Assembly (NCBI GenBank): GCA_028583605.1
Contig: CM053328.1
Span: forward strand, 34,428,722-34,492,721
Source of the DNA: Dastarcus helophoroides
Taxonomy: Eukaryota; Arthropoda; Insecta; Coleoptera; Bothrideridae
Reading direction: 5' to 3'
Length of the DNA: 64,000 nt
Shown here: positions 59,098 through 64,000 of the stretch, in pieces
Numbering within the stretch: the stretch's first letter is position 1
Layout: each line of letters opens with the position of its first letter
Notes under the pieces: generated by a model
What the model was told of the DNA's origin: nothing
Seen by the model: only the letters and a program-made list of their open reading frames with translations
Database searches by the model: none
Position numbers and translations under genes: made by a program

Positions 59098-59351
59098 ACC
59101 ACATTTTTTCTCAAAAATTTCGGCCCTCTTTGACAAAATTCGTTAATTTTCTCAAAACTAGATCGAAATGATAATAAAAATAGGGAAACATGTTGATAAC
59201 AATAGATTTTTGAGAGATGTCGAGAAATATTACTATTGAAAAATTTTAATTTCTTCAATATCCTTATTTTTAGTCGACTATTTTCGAAACTTACCTTTTT
59301 AAAGAAATGTTTGCTCTTTTCTCAATTTTTTTAATTTTCTCTTCTTTTTTT

Positions 59352-59512
59352 TTGCGCAACGGATTGGTCCTTGGTTATCTTCAAAAATTGGAATACAAAT
59401 TTTGTCCCCTCAAACCCAGAAAAATTAGAAAACACAACAAAAGTTGCTCTCTTTGTTGTGTTTTCTAATCTTTCTTGGTTTCAGCAGACAAGATTTGTAT
59501 TTCAATTTTTGT
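59352..59512. mobile_element. Penelope-type terminal repeats, inverted pair lacking the ribozyme
   Basis: A minus copy (GCGCAACGGATTGGTCCTTG to AACAAAAGTTGCTCT) abuts a plus copy (CTTTGTTGTGTTTTCTAATC to AAGATTTGTATTTCAATTTT). The hammerhead segment between the two halves is deleted, leaving a hairpin of about 70-bp arms. Confidence 0.85.
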
Positions 59513-59639
59513 TTATTTTTGGCAAACTATTAGGCGAAAGTGTTAATAAAAGGGCCAAAAATCAGAAACAAAATTTTTATGGAAATCTATTTCTTGAAAT
59601 TTTAAAATTGTCAAAATTTAAATAAGAAAGTCGATCATC

Positions 59640-60630
59640 GATGACGCAATTAGCAGCTAAATTTTCTATCAAATAAAATGAATAAATAGATAATTGCTAA
59701 ATTTATAAAACGATGATATTCATTATGAAAATATTTCTTTTGAATTAGTTATAACAAAACTAGTAAACATGAGATGTGATACGAAGGAATTTAATATTTT
59801 TCTATTTCGGATGTGCCACACATTTCACTAAATGTATATGAATAATAAAGTATTTGAAACAAAAGAAATAAATACAATTTTTCATAAAATCTCAACAAAA
59901 GATTCAACTAGATGTACAATGAAAATTGTCCACGTGATGTATTTGTTTAAATAGAGCTTATAAATTATCAACAATGAACAATTCCACGAGAAAGAGTTAA
60001 AAATATTCAATAAATCCAAATATGGTACTGAACGAAGTTAATATTTTTTCTGTTTTGGATGCAACGAAGCTTCACAATATAGTAATGAAAATACCAATTA
60101 TAGTTTTTTTATTAAATTCTGGATTTTATAGAAATAATTTAATATCATTCAATGAATTTGCGTTATCTTTAAAATTGTGACAACAACAATAAAATGTCGT
60201 TAACTCATTAAAGCTGATGGACAGTACCTGACTGTGTTATAAATTATTTAAAATCCGGAATAGTGAACATGTGAGCGAGAATTAACGAAACTGGAGAAAT
60301 ATAGACTTTAGACAGCGAATACAGTCGACATAAATTAAAATAAAACCCATGAATATTAAACGGGACGGGGCGAACGAATAAAACCCGAATAACACAAAAT
60401 CACACTAAACTTGTCTAAAATATCCGATGCCCTCGTCTATTATTTAACAGAACATGCAATCCCACTAAAAACAACGAGAAAAACCGCCAACTGCACGAGA
60501 AAAAGAAGAAAAAACATTTACTTCAGCGAATCATACAATTCCAAATTTAACAGTGTTCACCTTTAAAGAAGAACTTAAAATAACTCACCTTTTTCAGTTT
60601 TTACTTTAATTCATATATATTTATATATTT
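59640..60630. other. Unique AT-rich DNA, no gene recognised
   Basis: Non-array sequence with two weakly similar segments (ACGAAGGAATTTAATATTTT at 59780 and AACGAAGTTAATATTTTTTC at 60032), which suggests an old duplication of about 250 bp. No coding signal. Confidence 0.35.
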
Positions 60631-60635
60631 TTTTG

Positions 60636-60832
60636 TGTGGAACGGAGTAGTCCTTGGTTATCTTCAAAAATTGAAATACAAATCATGTCACCTGAAACCA
60701 AGAAAGATTAAAAAGCATAATATCTCTCTGAAGACGATAGCTTGGTTATCGAAATGCGTTAGAGCAACCTTTGTTGTGTTTTTGAATCTTTCTTGGTTTC
60801 AGGGGACAAGATTTGTATTTCAATTTTGGAAT
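60636..60832. mobile_element. Penelope-type terminal repeats, inverted pair
   Basis: A minus distal part (GTGTGGAACGGAGTAGTCCT to GAAACCAAGAAAGATTAAAA) is joined to a nearly complete plus copy starting CTCTCTGAAGACGATAGCTT (60724), with ATCGAAATGCGTTAGAGC and the full tail to TTGTATTTCAATTTTGG. Here the base after CTGAAGA is C, stem II is GATAGC/GTTATC with a G-U pair, and stem III is AT-GC-GT with one wobble pair. Confidence 0.85.
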
Positions 60833-60834
60833 TC

Positions 60835-61830
60835 ATATATAGTAAAAAAAATACTTATTTTAGAGAAGCAAAATTCTTCAGATAAAAGTGAAATGTGGGT
60901 TAGACAAACTCCACCAATTCACCTTTGTTGTTAATTTATTTAAAAAAAGAATGTAAATGGTCACAAAAATTGATGTAATAGTGGGGTAGATATTTGCTTA
61001 ACCAAACCCATAAGAAGGCAAAAAAACCTGTAGTTTAAAATCAAATGTTATTAAAAAAAAAATTAGAATCTTCGAGAAAAAAGTTGACATTTCGTTATTG
61101 GTAGCAAATCAACCTTAAGCCCGAAATGATTTTTTTTCCAAATTTCAAGAGAATGAAATATTTGGAAACAAAATTTAAAGTCGAAAGATTTTAAACTATG
61201 TTTTTCAGACATTCTAAGTTTTACCACAAAATTACTAATTTATTCACGAAACGTAGATTTCATTTTCGAAAATTTGCAGACACTTTTTTTATAAAATCCA
61301 TTTTAAAGTGGGATATTTTTTCGTTTTGTTTTTGATTCTTATGGTTAAGTATTGACGAAAATTGGTATGGGATATGGGTACCCACAAAACTGTAGGTAAC
61401 TGACAATTCAAGATTCGATTCATAATTCAAGTTTCAAGAGTCGTAACTGTCGTCAAAGCTGAATAACTTCATGGCCATATTTTATTTATTTAAAGGCACA
61501 CGTCTGCCATAATAAGCGAAGGTTTTTTTCGCATGATCGACCAATTGTGAAATATAAGAAATAAGGAGGCCCTTTACTTTTTCTGCTTGACTTTGCCCGC
61601 ACAACAAACCAACAAATGTGTATGTGTTTTGTGCATTCGGAATGTTTTCGGTATTTCTTTCGATTCGAGTGTCCTCAGGGCCCTGCATTGTGAGCAAGGA
61701 TAAAAGATGATAACATGCCCTAATCCTCTAACGAACCGTTTAAAATTCGACAATGGTCGATGCACCTAAAGGCCGTTATGAAACGCGTCTACTAGGAAGA
61801 CGTGCATAAATTTTGATAATGGTAAATAAT
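60835..61830. other. Mixed AT-rich and unique DNA with an unidentified minus-strand frame
   Basis: From 61.45 to 61.75 kb there is complex sequence. A 71-codon minus frame (61697-61482) includes GLLCGQSQAEKVKGLLISYI and ends VDHAKKTFAYYGRRVPLNK. It is not low-complexity, but I recognise no family and see no splice support. A second overlapping minus frame is a shadow. Confidence 0.25.
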
Positions 61831-61831
61831 A

Positions 61832-62961
61832 ACACTGGTCAACACTGATTTTGTCACACGAACTCTGATAGGTAATTCTGTTTGGACTACTTACCCCCCA
61901 TCATGAAACCGTACTTATTGTTCTTCCATCACCCCCAGTTTTCTTGTGACAAGGTAAAATTTATTTTTGGAAATGTAGTCTCCCAAATACGGTTCGTTTT
62001 TATTTAGGTCCATTTATTATTTATATCTTTGAAAACTTTTATCAGAAATAAAACATTAATATCATTATCGTAATAATTATTTAATTGAAGTCTTTTTTAT
62101 CATTAAAATTTAGGCACTTTTTATGTGAATGGAACATCAGGGATCGAAAAAATCTCGATTAGGAAAAAGTTGTCCTTCAAGTAGATCTTTAATTTGTAAA
62201 TAGAAAACTAGTAAAGGATTAACACTTGTAAAACTCTCTGGTATATTTCTGCTTACCACTTCGTGTCAAATTAGACTTACCAAAAATTTTCTAGAGGGGA
62301 TGGGTGTCCTAGTAAAAATGAATTTCTATATTTGAAAGAGAAATTCCCCAGAATGAGCGAAGTAGTAGTAGTAGTAGAACTACAAATTAAGAAAATTAAT
62401 AAAAGACTCGTTGTTTAAAGAAAAATTAAATGTTTTGAAAAAATTAGCATGAAGATGCTTCAAAAATTTAATTGAACATTTTTTGGTTTACCGTAATAGT
62501 GATATCCAAAGATATTTGGTTAAAAAACTTTTATTGGTGTATACAACTTTGGGTTGCAATATGGGGATCAAGATTCATTTTTTAGACACATATCTTGACT
62601 TTATTCCTACGAATTAGGGGTCTCTGGGGGGCTCTAAGTGATAAGAACTGATAAAAGTTTCATGCGGACATTTCAATGATGGAAAATTTTTATCAGGGTG
62701 GATTAAACCCAAGGGTGTTGACTGGCTACTTCTGATTGACCAAGAGGGACCAATTAAAAGCTAAATAATCTAGAAACAACAAAGAAGTTCCCAATGTCCA
62801 TTTTTTATGTTATATTTCTGAAGATCCATCTTTTTTCAAACATTTAACAAACAAATGTCGTGGGTGATGAAAATTTCCAATCTGCTTATTTTAAATGACA
62901 ACTAACACTATTAAAAACCACAAAAAAAGTTCATGAAAGCTTCAATTTTGTTGACCAGTGT
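61832..62961. mobile_element. ~1.13-kb inverted-terminal-repeat element (ACACTGGTCAACA ends)
   Basis: The left end ACACTGGTCAACA (61832) and the right end TGTTGACCAGTGT (62949-62961) are perfect inverted repeats of 13 bp. A truncated second copy at 45.1-45.79 kb shares the right 650 bp. No transposase-like frame is inside, so it is non-autonomous or an old deletion derivative. A target duplication is not evident. Confidence 0.75.
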
Positions 62962-63574
62962 AATTAAACTATTTCAGAGAATGCTTTCCAGAAGATAACT
63001 TTTTCAAATATTAGCTATAAAAATTGATAATGATATACGATAATATAATAAGAGGCGCTGTTAAAACTTTTTGTTATCTTTCTGAAACCCTAAACTTCCA
63101 AGCTGTTATTTCGTCGATTTATTTGTTCTTACAACCAGGCAATCGCTTATTCAACAAAATGCTTAGAAAACGGAAGTTGTTTGAGGGCATTTCTGGAGAC
63201 TTCCCTTCTTTTATCTGTAGTCTCTAATCTCCCAAGTTCTTATATTTCGCTCCTTGCCAAAACCAAATAAAAACACACAATAAACGAGTAATGGCACAAA
63301 AGTTTTTACGTGCATAATTTGCGTTGGTTGGGGGTCACCGAATCCGTCATTTTAATGAACGATTGCTCTACAAACTCAGCATCATTCTCGTGTCCATAAA
63401 TCATTCTAAAGGGTCCGATGCTTACCCTCTTTAAACACAGTATTCTTTCTATATCAGTAATGATGTCAATTTCGCAACACGTGTCTTATTTAATAAAGCC
63501 CTTCTGAAATATGACATCATCATCTGTTACGTAAATGTACTTCATTGCTTTTTCTGTTTATCTTTGAACGTATT
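62962..63574. other. Unique DNA, no gene recognised
   Basis: A 67-codon plus frame at 63024-63227 has no domain and is probably fortuitous. The segment from 63.30 to 63.54 kb is GC-richer and could be regulatory or old transposon DNA. Confidence 0.3.
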
Positions 63575-64000
63575 CTAGGGCAGATTGATAAGTCCCGTAA
63601 AAATGAACGAAGCGGTAATACTAGTAATACAAGTTATAGCATGTTTGGAGAGGTCATTGTTTTGACACGAAATTTCATACTGATATTTGAATTAGTAGTG
63701 CTTTGTCAGTTGTTTAGACCGACACTCTTTCGCTGTTAAAATGATAAAAAAAACTGAATTTCAAATGTTGAGATGACACATTCTATACGCAAAAAACCAA
63801 CACGGAAACGAAAAAATCTCTTGATAAGTATTATGGTGAACCTTCTCCGTCACTTAAGATGATTCACAAGTGGTTTACTGAATTGCGTTGTGGTAGGACA
63901 AGCACTGAAGACGCTACTCACCAATTGTAGTAACCACTCCAGAAATGATCACGAAAATCCGCCCTATCGTATTAGGAGATCAACGAGTGAAGTTCAGAGA
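63575..64000 (+). pseudogene. Mariner transposase, 5' part, decayed, continues past the window
   Basis: The left terminal repeat is CTAGGGCAGATTGATAAGTC at about 63575, next to a TA target dinucleotide. An ATG at 63741 begins MIKKTEFQMLR, close to the usual mariner start (...KTEF...). A stop follows at once and the frame shifts within 63765-63790. Then comes NTETKKSLDKYYGEPSPS, LKMIHKWFTELRCGRTSTED, the typical mariner helix-turn-helix with the KWF...G..STED box. A deletion removes the ERSGR segment at about 63918, then PIVVTTPEMITKIRPIVLGD resumes. The DDD catalytic core would lie beyond base 64000. Inactive as seen. Confidence 0.85.

Larger units (their letters stand above)
52600..59350. 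repeat. T-rich degenerate simple-repeat block
   Basis: The plus strand is an almost unbroken run of TTTTTCTCAAAATTTCGAC-type motifs, with the same polarity as the first 3.4 kb and opposite to most of the window. A ~300-bp duplication is visible: TTTTCTCTTGAAATTTTATA with AAATTGGAGCTGAAAATTT at 55007-55050 recurs at 55446-55490. A second duplication of about 530 bp links 57735-58230 and 58265-58625 (TTTGGCATTATCTGTTTCTT and TTCAGCACTTTCTGTTCCTT). Penelope-type repeats and a MITE interrupt it. Confidence 0.8.

Overview
This window reads as eukaryotic nuclear DNA from an insect; a beetle is plausible but not proven. It is very AT-rich, with intron-split coding exons, classic insect transposon families (Jockey-like and RTE-like LINEs, a Penelope-like element, mariner, hAT-like MITEs), and no operons or prokaryotic signals. 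The one clear host gene is a Runt-domain (RUNX-family) transcription factor on the minus strand. Three exons are visible: 38501-38057 (Runt domain), 27823-27659, and about 26761-26212, which ends in the VWRPY Groucho-binding tail. A TATA box lies at 38635-38629 and a ~10.2 kb first intron is packed with repeats.

More than half of the window is a diffuse, fast-decaying simple-repeat landscape built from degenerate motifs around GAAATTTTGAAAA / TCGAAATTT. Each block keeps one strand polarity for kilobases: T-rich on + at 1-3.4 kb and 52.6-59 kb; A-rich on + at 9.6-13.7, 19.9-21, 22.4-24.7, 29.2-34.7, 39.8-45.1 and 46.9-50 kb. Inside the blocks are higher-order tandem arrays: about 410 bp at 31.8-33.9 kb, about 384 bp with a TATA-like unit at 34.7-36.3 kb, and about 460 bp at 39.9-44.9 kb.

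The most interesting content is a set of hammerhead-ribozyme folds in dispersed repeats. Two have an intact CUGANGA...GAAA core: 22067-22109 (+) and 12290-12336 (-). A hairpin at 21104-21412 carries a hammerhead-like fold on each arm, one per strand. A fourth family has about a dozen copies and is anchored to a 5'-truncated Penelope-like element at 51.1-52.2 kb. There the GIY-YIG endonuclease coding remnant is followed directly by the ribozyme-bearing terminal repeat. Many copies are inverted head-to-head, so they are both ribozymes and long hairpins. Some lie inside the runt-family intron.

Other mobile DNA: a hAT-like end at 3.5 kb; a foldback element at 4.3-5.05 kb next to a DUF4817-like ORF; an RTE/CFDP2-type endonuclease relic at 14.2-14.65 kb; a Jockey-type reverse transcriptase relic at 16.6-19.1 kb with an internal duplication; a 177-bp hAT-like MITE with near-perfect 8-bp target duplication at 57.2 kb; a 1.1-kb inverted-repeat element at 61.8-62.96 kb with a truncated copy at 45.1-45.8 kb; and a decayed mariner running off the right end from 63.58 kb.

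No tRNA, rRNA or CRISPR array was recognised. Long non-repetitive stretches (5.5-9.6, 14.7-16.6, 24.9-26.2, 27.8-29.2, 36.3-39.8, 59.6-61.8 and 63.0-63.6 kb) hold no gene I can support, though several GC-richer islands look like regulatory DNA.
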